The notes beneath the pieces were generated by a model. It worked only from the letters and a program-made list of their open reading frames with translations. It had not been told where the DNA came from and searched no databases. Shown here one piece after another: positions 8,642 through 18,064 of a stretch of DNA of 26,355 nucleotides. This DNA comes from Clostridia bacterium UC5.1-1C12 (GTDB lineage: Bacteria > Bacillota_I > Bacilli_A > Erysipelotrichales > Erysipelotrichaceae), in the NCBI GenBank assembly GCA_001305055.1, contig BBZX01000014.1, positions 1 to 26,355 on the forward strand, given 5' to 3'. The translations under genes were made by a program, and so were the position numbers. Position 1 is the stretch's first letter. Every line of letters starts with the position of its first letter.

Positions 8642-10672
8642 ATGAGAGGAGTGATTGAAAGCGTGAATCTTGATGAAAGAAGCAAGAATGTCTTTGATAC
8701 CATATTAAATGATCCGATGATAAAAGGCAGTGAGATTGAGAAGAAGTTCAGTCTGACCAGAAAACAGCTGAGCTATACATTAGAAAAAATCAATGACGCA
8801 TTGAAAAGTGAAGGTTATCCGCGGATCGAACGGAAGAAAACGGGAACATTTATTGTTCCCAAACAGCTTTATGAACAGATGGGCGATCAGATGATCAGTA
8901 TTGATGCCGGTGATTATGTTTTAAATGAAGAAGAACGAATCCGCTTTATTGAATTTATTTTGCTGAGCAGGACGGAACGCTTAAGCCTGTATCATTTTAT
9001 TTCCATGCTTAAGGTAAGTAAAAATACGATTCTGAATGATATGAAAAAAGCGCAGATGGATACGCGCAATTATGGCATTGATATACAGTATGATCGTGAA
9101 AACGGCTATCGTTTTATCGGCAGTGAGCTGGATAAGCGCCGTTTATTGATTGATCTCGTACATCCTATTTTATTGATGAGCAATGGCAGCCGCTGGTTTA
9201 TGGAGCTGACAAAGGTTACTCGCTATGAGATTGAAACCAATGAATTTCGCTTAAGTCAGATTGAAAAAGAATTGGATATCCGTTTTACTGATGAGGTATT
9301 CAAAGAGCTGCCTTATATTGTATCAATGATACTGCTGAGAATCAGACAGCACAAGGATATCGGCAAGCTGCCGCTGACTTATCAAAGCTTCGTTGGTACA
9401 AGAGAATATCAAGTGTCAGAAATTCTATTGAAAGATATTCCTGATTTTTCTCAGCAGGAGCATTTATATATGACTTTACAGCTGTTAACTTCAAATTTCT
9501 TTTATTTAGATATTGAAGAAACTGATATTGATCAAGTGATTTATCAATCGGTAAAGGATGTAATTGATAATTTTGAAATCTTAAGCTGTATTAAATTTAA
9601 GGATAAGGAACAGCTTGCGAAATATTTATTTCAGCATTGGAAGCCAGCTTATTACCGCATTAAGTATAATTTCCATATGGATAATCCGATGAAGGATATC
9701 ATTGAAACCAAGTATCAGTATCTGCATGATTTAATCAAAAAGGTCATTTATCCTTTTGAGAATAGTTTAAATAAACTGATTCCGGATATGGAACTGGGTT
9801 ATATTACGATTTTGATTGGCGGCTGGCTGCGTAAAGAAGGACAGATCTTATCTTTTGAAAAGGGAAAGCGGGCAATCGTGGTCTGCAGCAATGGTGTCAC
9901 AGTTTCTAACTTCCTATTTATGGATCTGAAAAATATGCTGCCTTATATTCATTTTCTGAATTGCTATTCAATTCGTGATTACATGAATTGTGAAGAGGAA
10001 TATGACATCATTTTTTCTACTACTTATATTAAAACAGATAAACAGCTTTTTCTTGTGGAACCATTTATCAATGAATATGAGCGCAAGAAATTCATTCAGA
10101 AAGTAAACAATGAATTGATTGGTTTTTCAGTGAATACGATTCAGATGGATGATGTGCTGGAAATTGTGGAACGTTATGCGAAGATTACTGACCGCATGAA
10201 ATTAATGCGTGATCTTAAACGTTATTTGTTTCCGGATCAGCCTTCCATTGAGAGTATGGATGCGAATGCGTATCAGCCCTGTCTGACGGAGCTGCTGCCG
10301 CCTCATCATATTCTGGTGGCGGATGTTGAGCTTGAATGGGAAAAGGCGATTCGTGACTGCGCGGAGGTATTAGTTGCCGAACAGATGATTGAACAGCGCT
10401 ATGTGGAAACAATTATCACTTCAATTAAAACCAGTCAGCCTTATATTATGATTGCGGATGGTGTCATCGTTGCTCATGCCGGTGTTGATCAGGGTGTCCG
10501 TGAAGTGTGTATGAGCATGCTTAAAATGGATCGCCGTATAAAGATCAACAATTATCTGGAAGCTGATGTCATCATTGTGCTGGCGACCCCTAATGTTCAG
10601 CGCCATTTAAAGGCATTAGCTCAACTGAATGATATGCTTGATGAGCGTTTTAAGCAATTTAAAACTGGCTAA
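8642..10672 (+). CDS. BglG/MtlR-type PRD regulator with PTS EIIB and EIIA domains
   Basis: Predicted transcriptional regulator of about 676 residues. Order of domains: N-terminal helix-turn-helix regions (about 10-160), two PTS regulation domains (about 185-290 and 300-400), an EIIB-like domain (about 408-495, Cys415 in VVCSNGVT) and an EIIA-like domain (about 550-672, His612 in VIVAHAGVDQGV). Such proteins sense the phosphorylation state of their cognate PTS and activate its operon. The galactitol-type PTS genes start 53 bases downstream. PRD2 keeps one expected histidine (His332 in FQHWKPAYYRI), but the second conserved position reads Ile (ELGYITILIGG), and PRD1 appears to lack the usual histidines (LPYIVSMILLRI). 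Start is uncertain: ATG 8642 has a poor ribosome site, while GTG 8663 follows AGAGGAG by about 12 bases. Confidence 0.87.
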   Translation: MRGVIESVNLDERSKNVFDTILNDPMIKGSEIEKKFSLTRKQLSYTLEKINDALKSEGYPRIERKKTGTFIVPKQLYEQMGDQMISIDAGDYVLNEEERIRFIEFILLSRTERLSLYHFISMLKVSKNTILNDMKKAQMDTRNYGIDIQYDRENGYRFIGSELDKRRLLIDLVHPILLMSNGSRWFMELTKVTRYEIETNEFRLSQIEKELDIRFTDEVFKELPYIVSMILLRIRQHKDIGKLPLTYQSFVGTREYQVSEILLKDIPDFSQQEHLYMTLQLLTSNFFYLDIEETDIDQVIYQSVKDVIDNFEILSCIKFKDKEQLAKYLFQHWKPAYYRIKYNFHMDNPMKDIIETKYQYLHDLIKKVIYPFENSLNKLIPDMELGYITILIGGWLRKEGQILSFEKGKRAIVVCSNGVTVSNFLFMDLKNMLPYIHFLNCYSIRDYMNCEEEYDIIFSTTYIKTDKQLFLVEPFINEYERKKFIQKVNNELIGFSVNTIQMDDVLEIVERYAKITDRMKLMRDLKRYLFPDQPSIESMDANAYQPCLTELLPPHHILVADVELEWEKAIRDCAEVLVAEQMIEQRYVETIITSIKTSQPYIMIADGVIVAHAGVDQGVREVCMSMLKMDRRIKINNYLEADVIIVLATPNVQRHLKALAQLNDMLDERFKQFKTG

Positions 10673-10725
10673 AACCAAAATGGAAATTTTAGAATGTATC
10701 AAATGGGAAGAGGAGTAATCAGTTT

Positions 10726-11187
10726 ATGAGAGAACAGATGTTTTATGAGGATTTGATTTTACTTGATCTTGATGTCAGAAACGCTGATGAGTTTTTTGAA
10801 ACGATGAACGGCATTCTGCTTCAAAAAGGCTTTGTGAATGAGGGATTTTTAAAGGCAATCAAGCAGCGTGAAGCAAAATATCCGACGGCTTTGCCCACTC
10901 AGCCTTATGGCATTGCCATTCCGCATACAGATCCGGAATTTATCGAACAGCCCTTTATTGCTGTTGCGCGTTTAAAGCACAGTGCGGTCTGGAAGCTGAT
11001 GGCGAGTGAGGATGAGGGAGAGGTTAAGGTCGTCTTCCTGCTTGGCTTTAAGCATGATGATTATCATGTGCAATTGCTTCAGAAACTGATGGATCTGTTT
11101 ATGAAGGATGATTTCAGTAATGAATTATTATATGTCGGGACTCAGGAAGATTGCTTACATCTTGTGGAAAGCAAGATGGCAATATAA
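10726..11187 (+). CDS. gatA: PTS galactitol/fructose-type EIIA component
   Basis: Predicted 153-residue cytoplasmic phosphocarrier. The active histidine is His67 in YGIAIPHTDPEF, the classic EIIA fructose/mannitol/galactitol motif. It takes phosphate from HPr and passes it to the EIIB encoded 19 bases downstream. Gene order regulator, EIIA, EIIB, EIIC, aldolase suggests one catabolic operon. The symbol reflects the family; the transported sugar is unknown. Confidence 0.9.
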   Translation: MREQMFYEDLILLDLDVRNADEFFETMNGILLQKGFVNEGFLKAIKQREAKYPTALPTQPYGIAIPHTDPEFIEQPFIAVARLKHSAVWKLMASEDEGEVKVVFLLGFKHDDYHVQLLQKLMDLFMKDDFSNELLYVGTQEDCLHLVESKMAI

Positions 11188-11206
11188 AGGAAAGGAGGAA
11201 AATTAT

Positions 11207-11488
11207 ATGAAAAAGATCGTAGTAGCATGCGGAAGCGGTGTTGCCACTTCACAGACGGTAGCCAGTAAGGTCATTAAGCTGCTGAAGGAAAGAAAGGTCA
11301 ATGGTGTGATTGAAGCTGTGGATATGAAATCCTTAGACCGTACGCTGAAGGATAAGGATATCGTGGGTTACATTGCCATTACCAAGCCTTATAAGGAATA
11401 TCCGGTACCGGTGTTTAACGGTATCGCATTCCTGACCGGAATGGGTATGGATAAAGAATTAGATAAAATAATTGAAGTGCTGAAATAG
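11207..11488 (+). CDS. gatB: PTS galactitol-type EIIB component
   Basis: Predicted 93-residue cytoplasmic EIIB. The phosphorylated cysteine is Cys8 in VVACGSGVATS, the P-loop typical of EIIB galactitol proteins. Start chosen at 11207, 8 bases after AAGGAGG; longer in-frame extension back to 11108 would overlap EIIA and lacks a ribosome site. It donates phosphate to the sugar bound by the EIIC encoded 16 bases downstream. Confidence 0.92.
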   Translation: MKKIVVACGSGVATSQTVASKVIKLLKERKVNGVIEAVDMKSLDRTLKDKDIVGYIAITKPYKEYPVPVFNGIAFLTGMGMDKELDKIIEVLK

Positions 11489-11504
11489 CAGAAAGGATAG
11501 AATT

Positions 11505-12874
11505 ATGGAACTGTTAAGTACAATTTTTCAGTATTTTCTAGATTTAGGGGCAGCGGTATTCGTACCGATTATTATGATTATTGCCGGTTTATGCGTAAAA
11601 ATGAAATTAAAAGACGCGATTTCTGCCGGTATTACACTCGGTGTTGCTTTTGTCGGCATGAACCTTGTTGTTGGCTTCATGAAGGATGCTATTACACCGG
11701 TAGCGACCGGTATGCTGAATTCAACAGGCCTTCAGCTGGATATTGTTGACGGCGGCTGGACAACAATGGCTACGATTTCTTGGTCATGGCCTTATGCATT
11801 TGCTATTTTCCCATTGCAGATTGGGATCAATGTTTTAATGCTGATTTTTAATAAAACAAAGACATTCAACGCCGATCTGTGGAATGTCTGGGGTAAGATT
11901 TTTATCGCCGTAATCGTTATTTCTTTAACGAATAATATCTGGATCGCTTTAGCTATTGCTTCTCTGCAGATTATTCTGGAGCTGCGCTCCGGCGACCTGC
12001 ATCAGAAAACGATTCAGTCAATGACCGGTATTCCAGGCGTTACATGTACGCATCGTACTTTATTCTTTGGCTGCATTCTGTATCCGTTTGACTGCCTGCT
12101 TAAGAAAATTCCCGCATTGAACAAGCCGATCAATATTGAAACACTGCGCGATAAAATCGGTATCTTCGCGGAGAATCATGTACTGGGATTTATTCTTGGC
12201 TGTATCTTTGGCGTCATAGCCGGGTATGATGTCGGCGGTATTTTGAATTTAGGTATTAAATGCGCTTGTGCATTAATGCTGTTCCCAATGGTTTCCAAGC
12301 TGTTTATGCAGTCTTTGGCACCAATTTCAGACGCTGTTTCAGAGTTTATGCAGAAAAAATTTGCTGGCCGAGAATTATATGTCGGACTGGACTGGCCGTT
12401 TATGGGCGGTATTAATGAATTGTGGATTGCGATTATCTTTATTATTCCGATGATTTTTATTGACGCGCTGATTCTGCCGGGCAACAATATGCTGCCGTTT
12501 GCAGGCATCATTAATTTCTCACTGGCTATTCCGGCACTGTTAGTTACCAGAGGCAATCTGCCGAGGATGTTTATCTTATGTTTGATTGGCGCCCCTGTCT
12601 TCCTGTGGGTTGGTACAGCGATTGCTCCTTATATGAGCGAATTGGCAAGAGCTACCGGCGCTATCGAATTGGGTGTTAATGAGTTGATTTCTAATTCATG
12701 TATCAATGCACCGGTATTTACTTACGGTTTTGGACAGATGTTTAAAGCATTGACCGGCGATTTTGTACCGCTGATCGTTGCCGGCGGCTGGACTGCATGC
12801 TGGGTTTTCTACAGCCGTTATCTGAAAAAGAGACTGCTCGTTTAGAAGCTGAAGAAAAAGCAGAGAATGAATAA
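11505..12874 (+). CDS. gatC: PTS galactitol-type EIIC permease, C-terminal tail possibly frame-broken
   Basis: Predicted membrane permease of about 446-456 residues, with many hydrophobic helices and GatC family features (LDLGAAVFVPIIMIIAGLCV near the start; GLDWPFMGG and LPGNNMLPFAG in the second half). It moves the sugar or polyol across the membrane while EIIB phosphorylates it. In the given frame it stops at 12845 after KKRLLV. A single restored T in the TTT at 12841-12843 would extend it with LEAEEKAENE to a stop at 12872-12874, a charged tail typical of GatC. Given the many similar breaks in this window I place the end at 12874, with less certainty for the tail. Confidence 0.85.
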
Positions 12875-12879
12875 AAAGG

Positions 12880-12924
12880 GCTTATATAAAAAGGTGTCTG
12901 GCGGACGAACGATTTCATATAAGC
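12880..12924. repeat. Long-loop inverted repeat between PTS and aldolase genes
   Basis: GCTTATAT (12880-12887) pairs perfectly with ATATAAGC (12917-12924), enclosing a 29-base loop that contains a smaller GTC/GAC stem. No T-run follows directly, so it is not an obvious terminator. It may be an RNA-processing or stability element that sets different levels of the PTS and enzyme parts of the operon. Confidence 0.4.
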
Positions 12925-12988
12925 TTAAGTATAGTTTAGCACAATTTATTTAAAAAAGTGTATGAAATGGAAAGAATGGAGGAAGTCA

Positions 12989-13645
12989 ATGAATAATTTA
13001 GAGGCAGCAAAGCAGGAAGTGCTGAAGGGCTGCAGATTAACGATAGAAAAAGCATTTACGGTGGGAACGGCAGGTAATATCAGCGCCCGTGTGGCAGGTG
13101 AAGAATTATTTGTCATAACTCCGACAACGATGGATTATGCAATCTTAACGGAAGAGGATTTAGTGGTGATCGATATGGAGGGAAAAATTATTGCAGGCAA
13201 ATACGCACCGTCAATTGAACATAACCTTCATCGTTTGATTTATCTGAAACGGCCGGATGTAAATGCCGTGGTTCATGTTCATTCAACGTATGCAACAGCA
13301 TATGCTTCTATTGAGGGAATTACCGTGATGCCTTCAATTGATATTGAATCAATCAATTATTTGGGCGGCGATGTAGACCGCTGTCCATTCGCGGTGCCCG
13401 GCAGTGATGAATTAGCGGCTTATACATCGGATTATCTGGGAAAGAAAGCGGCTGTACTGATGCAGAATCACGGTTCGACCTGTGTGGGTAAAGATATGGG
13501 CACTGCCGTTACCGCGTGTGAAATCGTTGAAAAAACATGTTACTCTTTATTCCTGATCAATACGATGGGGAAGCCGATCCCATTTGATGCGGCTTTTAAA
13601 GAAAAGGCATGGAATAAATATTCAAATAAGTTTGGAGTGAAATAA
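12989..13645 (+). CDS. Class II aldolase/adducin-family enzyme (fuculose-phosphate aldolase- or OtnC-like)
   Basis: Predicted 218-residue zinc-dependent cytoplasmic enzyme. Phosphate-binding motif GTAGNIS (residues 26-32), catalytic-type Glu77 in PSIEHNLH, and zinc ligands His96 and His98 (VVHVHST) and His161 (MQNHGS) are all visible. Members cleave fuculose- or ribulose-type phosphates into dihydroxyacetone phosphate plus an aldehyde, epimerise ribulose phosphate, or decarboxylate 3-oxo-tetronate 4-phosphate. Start: ATG at 12989, 7 bases after GGAGG, preferred over the upstream ATG at 12962. It sits after the PTS genes and one base ahead of a racemase-like gene, so it most likely acts on the phosphorylated product of the PTS or of the DUF1537 kinase. 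Confidence 0.88.
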   Translation: MNNLEAAKQEVLKGCRLTIEKAFTVGTAGNISARVAGEELFVITPTTMDYAILTEEDLVVIDMEGKIIAGKYAPSIEHNLHRLIYLKRPDVNAVVHVHSTYATAYASIEGITVMPSIDIESINYLGGDVDRCPFAVPGSDELAAYTSDYLGKKAAVLMQNHGSTCVGKDMGTAVTACEIVEKTCYSLFLINTMGKPIPFDAAFKEKAWNKYSNKFGVK

Positions 13646-13646
13646 G

Positions 13647-14303
13647 ATGGGATTCAAGAAAATAGCGATGCTCCATACGGGCTGTGTAACCGTTGCACCT
13701 TTGAAAAAGCTGGTGCATGAGCTGTATCCAGAGGCTGAAATCATGAATCTTGTTGATGATTCATTATTAAATGATACGATAGAAGCTAAGGGGATGCCGA
13801 TTGAGGTTGTGGAGCGTCTGGCACAGTACGCGTTAATCGCTCAGCAAGCCGGGGCAGAGGTTATTTTGAATACATGTTCATCCGTTGGTGAAGCGGTGGA
13901 TGTGATTGCACCGATGCTTAAAGTACCCTATGTGAAAATCGACCAGCCGATGGCGGCTGAAGCGGTGAAGCATGGTCAGCGTATCGCGTTAATTGCGACG
14001 GTCACATCAACGGTAGCACCAAGCAAAAGACTGCTGGAACACAGCGCGCAAGATCAGGGATTGTCAGTAACTGTAACACCGTATTTAGCAGACGGTGCGT
14101 TAAAGGTACTGAGTGAAACTGGTGATCAAAAGCGTCATAATCAAATGGTTATTGATACGGTATATAAGGCAGCGGCCGAGAATGATGTGATCGTATTTGC
14201 GCAGGGCTCAATGGCTGTGCTTGAACCTGAGTGTCAAAATTTAGGCGTGCCGGTTTTCTCAAGTCCAAAGCTTGGGTGTGAACAGCTGAAAAAATATCTG
14301 TAA
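13647..14303 (+). CDS. Asp/Glu-racemase superfamily protein
   Basis: Predicted 218-residue cytoplasmic protein of the aspartate/glutamate/hydantoin racemase fold. The first catalytic-type cysteine is Cys77 in LNTCSSVGEA, and a second cysteine near the C-terminus (KLGCEQL) may complete the pair, although its context differs from the usual GCTH. It starts one base after the aldolase stop codon and is probably translationally coupled. In such operons these proteins may isomerise or racemise an acid intermediate; the actual substrate is unknown. Confidence 0.75.
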   Translation: MGFKKIAMLHTGCVTVAPLKKLVHELYPEAEIMNLVDDSLLNDTIEAKGMPIEVVERLAQYALIAQQAGAEVILNTCSSVGEAVDVIAPMLKVPYVKIDQPMAAEAVKHGQRIALIATVTSTVAPSKRLLEHSAQDQGLSVTVTPYLADGALKVLSETGDQKRHNQMVIDTVYKAAAENDVIVFAQGSMAVLEPECQNLGVPVFSSPKLGCEQLKKYL

Positions 14304-14322
14304 AGATGGAAAGAGGGGTTCT

Positions 14323-15468
14323 ATGCGAATTTTAATAGCACCGGATTCCTTTAAGCATAATCTGACATCAAAAGAAGCGGCAGCGGCTATTGAAAAAGGC
14401 GTATTAAGAGCGGTACCGTCAGCGAAAATTATTAAACGGTCAATTGCTGATGGCGGTGAAGGCTGTATTGAAGCGATTGCTGAATATATCGGCGGTGAGC
14501 TAGTCAGTGTACAAGTTCATGACCCGCTGATGCGGCCCTTAGCCGCTTCCTTTCTCTATGTCGAAAAAGCCGTTTGGCAGTGATTGAAATGGCTGCTGCC
14601 AGCGGCTTGACACTGTTGAAAAAGGAAGAATTAAATCCGCTTCAGGCATCTACCTTCGGTACTGGCGAGATGCTTCGTGCCGCTTTGGACTTAGGCTGCG
14701 AACAGATTCTGATTGGGATCGGCGGCAGTGCTACCAATGATGGCGGTTTGGGAATGGCGCAGGCTTTAGGTTATCGCTTTTATGATGCTGCTGGCAGGCT
14801 ATTTATTCATGATATGTCCAAAGCCGGCGAGCTTTGCCGCATTGATGATGAACAGGCTGATCCAAGATTGAAAAGCTGTTCGATTCAGGCAGCAAGTGAT
14901 GTATTTAATAGCTTATGCGGTGAATCCGGAGCCAGCTTAATGTTTGGCGCTCAAAAAGGGGCTGACGCTGCTAGTCAAGCCTTGCTTGATTCGGCATTAA
15001 AGCATCTGAATCAGCTGGTGATTGAAAAGTATGGGGAGGATTACGGCAGCCTGCCCGGTGCGGGGGCAGCCGGCGGTCTTGGCTTTGGGCTGATGGCTTT
15101 CACACAGGCACAAATCTACTCGGGAATCAACTTAATACTGACTATGATCAACTTTGAAGAACAAGTCAAGCAAGCAGATTTAATCATCACCGGTGAAGGC
15201 AAAACAGATGGGCAGACAGTTTATGGCAAAGCCGTCAGCGGTATCGCTGCCATGGCTAAAAAGCACGGTGTCCCCCTGCTTTGTCTGTCCGGTGCGGTTA
15301 GTGCCGATTGCCGGGAATTATATGCGAGCGGTGTAACCGCCATTTTGATGCCGCACTTAAACCGATGACTTAGCTGAAGCAATGGCATCGGCGGCTGATA
15401 ATCTTGCCTTCATCAGTGAATCAGCACTGCGGCTTTATCAATGCGCAATCACCAAAAGAAAGGATTGA
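14323..15468 (+). CDS. glxK: Glycerate 2-kinase (GarK/GlxK family), frame broken twice
   Basis: Predicted enzyme of about 381 residues phosphorylating D-glycerate, generating 2-phosphoglycerate for glycolysis. The N-terminus MRILIAPDSFKHNLTSKEAA and the IADGGEGCIEA motif are diagnostic. An apparent one-base deletion in the A5 run at 14564-14568 splits the gene; restoring it gives YVEKSRLAVIEMAAASGL, as expected. IGIGGSATNDGGLGMAQALG and the late ITGEGKTDGQT motif follow. Near 15357-15362 the frame changes again in the opposite sense (one extra base or two missing), after which TDDLAEAMASAADNLAFISE restores the usual C-terminus and ends at a stop at 15466-15468. The restored length fits the family. 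It follows the racemase by 19 bases with a GAGGGG site. Confidence 0.86.
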
Positions 15469-15486
15469 ACTTCGGTTCAATCCTTT
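15459..15486. terminator. Bidirectional terminator after glycerate kinase
   Basis: Perfect 12-bp arms AAAGGATTGAAC and complement with a TTCG tetraloop, then TTTTT. The restored glycerate kinase stop codon lies inside the left arm. The convergent gene ends at 15487, so it serves both directions. Confidence 0.92.
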
Positions 15487-16055
15487 TTAATGCATACTTA
15501 ATTCCATTTGAATCTTATTCATCATATAAACTTTAGAATTTTTTAATGAACGGCCAATATATTCAAGACCATTCAGATAACCCTCATTCCAAGCATCCTT
15601 TTTCTGCTTGCGCATGACAGCTTTCAAATCTTTAATTTCATTGCGCAGCCGAAGATTCAGCGCATCAAGATTTGTTTTATAATTCTCTGCTAATACTAGA
15701 TATGTATGAATCGCTTCCTGATGACCTTCTTTAAAATAACCGCGGTACTTTAAATCATAATGCACACTCATCAGCGCATCCATGAAATATTCATACCGGC
15801 TGTCGAAATTGCGGCGTGTTTGATATGCGCGGCGAGCCTGGGGACGGCGGCTTTCCTTAGAACTGCTGAAATTGGCATTAATATATTCACCAAAATTATC
15901 ATAACCGTTTTTTTCAATGACTCATTGATTGAGTGTTTGATTTCGCTGCCTACATTGCTTACTGTATCGGTAATTGCCTTAGCCGTTTCTTCACTGTTTA
16001 ATGTATTAAACAGATCGTCGATGGAATCAAACAGATCATTTTTCTTCTTTGACAT
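15487..16055 (-). CDS. Unrecognised 189-residue protein paired with the XpaC-like gene, frame broken
   Basis: Reads as one protein of about 189 residues if one base is restored in the T7 run at 15908-15914 (A7 on the coding strand). The first 49 residues (MSKKKNDLFDSIDDLFNTLN...) join to NGYDNFGEYINANFSSSKES. Next comes an Arg-rich stretch (RRPQARRAYQTRRNFDSRYE) and a helical C-terminus (YLVLAENYKTNLDAL, LRNEIKDLKAVMRKQKKDAW). The protein is highly charged, with no signal peptide or membrane segment. The ATG lies inside the 3' end of the XpaC-like gene (20-base overlap), so the two are coupled. The family is not recognised; the spacing suggests a partner of the XpaC-like membrane protein. Confidence 0.65.
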
Positions 16056-16967
16056 AGGCTTCCTCCTGCTGCTTCAATATCTGATTCAGGGAATTAATAT
16101 CCATGTCGTCCTGTACCAGTCCGTCCTGTTTTAAAATGTTTTCCAATACGGTCATATCGGCCGATAGATTCATCATTTCTTCATCGAACAGAGATGAGGT
16201 TATATTCTTAATCGCTTCATTGATCAGAATAATTGTTTTCATCAGCTTCTGCTGAACAGCGGCAGCTTCGGCTGAACCGGCATGAGCGCTTTCAACGGCA
16301 ACATAATTTTTAAGAATTTCAAGCAAAATTGGCAGATAATGCTGATACAGCTTATCCAGTTTATGGTTGTTCTTAGGATATTTAGCTTGCAGAATTTCTA
16401 GGTGCTTGAGCATCGCGGTTGTGCTGTACAATGCTTCGGACAGCTTTTCATCAGTAATCGTCGTATTATAATCGTTGATTAGATCAATATATGACGGTGT
16501 CTGTTCAGTTTTTGCTTCCGGTGCTGGCGCAGGCTGCGGCTGGGTTTTCTTTACCTCCGGTTTGACAAAGGTAGCCGTATTAGTCCGATTGGACAAGGTT
16601 TTATATGCTTCGGGGAAATATTGGTTAAACTCAATCATTTTGCCGATCACTTCATCATTGTATAAAACAACGAGATTATTAAAGGTAAGTCCTTCATTGA
16701 CCGGTTTTTTCAAGGTTATTCTGTCACTGATGGAAAGTGTATCAGTATTCGCAAAATATGCTTTTACCTGTTCATCAAGACGGTGATTTTTACCGGCGTT
16801 CTTGGTGGAAGGCTTATCCGGAGAAGCAAGCAGAACCACTGAGATGATAAAAGCAGGTACAAGACCAGCGAAAGTACCAAAATTCAGCGGCATATCAGAC
16901 AGCCCGCTAAGTACTAATATGATTCCGCAAAAGAAGAGCAGGGAACCGCCGATTACTTTTTTATCAT
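16036..16967 (-). CDS. XpaC-like (5-bromo-4-chloroindolyl phosphate hydrolysis family) membrane protein
   Basis: Predicted 310-residue protein with two N-terminal membrane helices (about GGSLLFFCGIILVLSGL and TFAGLVPAFIISVVLL), a Pro/Ala/Gln-rich linker (about residues 135-160) and a helical C-terminal domain. The C-terminal part (LEILQAKYPKNNHKLDKLYQ, YLPILLEILKNYV, NEAIKNITSSLFDEEMMNLS) matches the XpaC type often found with toxic-anion resistance protein TelA. Start: the ATG at 16967 follows AAGGAAGGA. It reaches the main frame only if one A is restored in the A6 run (16957-16962 on the plus strand), giving MIKKVIGGSLL. Without that, translation would need an upstream start with no ribosome site. 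TelA is not nearby. Role unknown. Confidence 0.68.
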
Positions 16968-16995
16968 GGATATCCTTCCTTTCTGTACGATATCC

Positions 16996-17024
16996 ATTAT
17001 AGCATTTTCTTTTCACTCTGTGGA
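16996..17024 (-). promoter_or_regulatory. Extended -10 promoter for the XpaC-like gene pair
   Basis: Minus strand: TCCACA (17019-17024), 17 bases, then TGC-TATAAT (extended -10; TATAAT at 16996-17001), about 29 bases before the chosen start. This implies that the XpaC-like pair can be transcribed apart from the two genes upstream. Confidence 0.6.
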
Positions 17025-17096
17025 GAGTCAGCTGGTTGAATTTAATAATAAAATCGTCATTTTCAGGAATTAATCCATGTTTAAAGAAAAATAAGG

Positions 17097-18064
17097 TTAA
17101 ATTATAAGGCTGATAGAGGCAAAGAGTTCACCGGCAGCCGGTGCCAATACCGCCGTCATAGGGCCGCCAAGGCTGATGTTCTGATAGCTTGCATTTGTCC
17201 AATATTCCATCGCATCGCATCGCAGAAAGAGTCTGGAGGCATTAATGTTAGCAGCATTGTTATTGTCGACTGGCATACCACCGGCAATCAGCAAGTGGAT
17301 ATCCGGCACTGTTGGAAAGAGAAGGTCAGCAGAGCGAGAACCAGGTACAATGAAGTCAAGACAAATATCTAAACCGATTGTCAAGTTATTAAAGGTAATC
17401 ATCGGCATCGTTAAGTCAGTCGGATCAAAATCCGGTTTTGTCCAGTGAACTGTTACTTTATCTACCTTATTCATGTCAAAGGTTGGCGACAGCGGTATGT
17501 TATCACCTAGCCCATCGATGCCTGATAGATTTCTTTTCGGCCATTGACCAAAAAGTTTCCATTAGCAAAAATAGGTAAGGAATTGCGTATTACATTGTCT
17601 TTTTTGCGCCAGATCGTACCGGCAAAGAGAATCAAATTAGGATATTTCGCTGTCAAGTTCTGGAAACTGTACTCATCGCTTGGCTTGCTGTTCTCCCAGA
17701 TTTGTTTTACTTCATAAGAGAAAGATTTGCCATAATTAGCTATATCCCGTTCATGCTTTTTATTATCGTTGATATTGCGCCAGAAGAATTCCGGCAATGC
17801 CGCAATCACGGTTTCATTTACCGGCAGATTTTGCAGCTTAGCGTCCAGCTTTTCATAGATTTCTTTATTCAGCTGCATAAACCATTTACACTGCAATTCA
17901 CGTTTAATGTCATTGAGATCATCCTCAGCTGTTCCATTAGACCTTGCGGCATTCAAGCGGTTATAGTCATCTTGATGGGCATTAATAAAGCTTTGTTCAA
18001 GGCTTTGACGCCAAACTATGGCATCGTTATTATTAATAAATGGCAGGTAATGGATATTAGTCAT
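17097..18064 (-). CDS. Unrecognised 322-residue protein, frame broken
   Basis: Reads as one protein if one G is restored near 17521-17522, joining GRKEIYQG to IDGLGDNIPLSPTFDMNKVD. The N-terminal two thirds are charged and mixed helical. The C-terminal third (about 210-322) looks beta-rich, with hydrophobic alternation (MPMITFNNLTIGLDICLDFI, PDIHLLIAGGMPVDNN, LGGPMTAVLAPAAGELFASI). There is no signal peptide or membrane helix. The start ATG overlaps the end of the upstream gene (ATGACTAA) with GGAGG 8 bases before it, so the two are translationally coupled. Function unknown. The all-beta end is compatible with a binding or assembly domain, but this is only an inference. Confidence 0.6.

Noticed and set aside
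9900..10672. Separate EIIB and EIIA genes inside the regulator frame
   Set aside because: The domains continue in one open frame with the helix-turn-helix and PRD regions, as in MtlR/LicR-type regulators.
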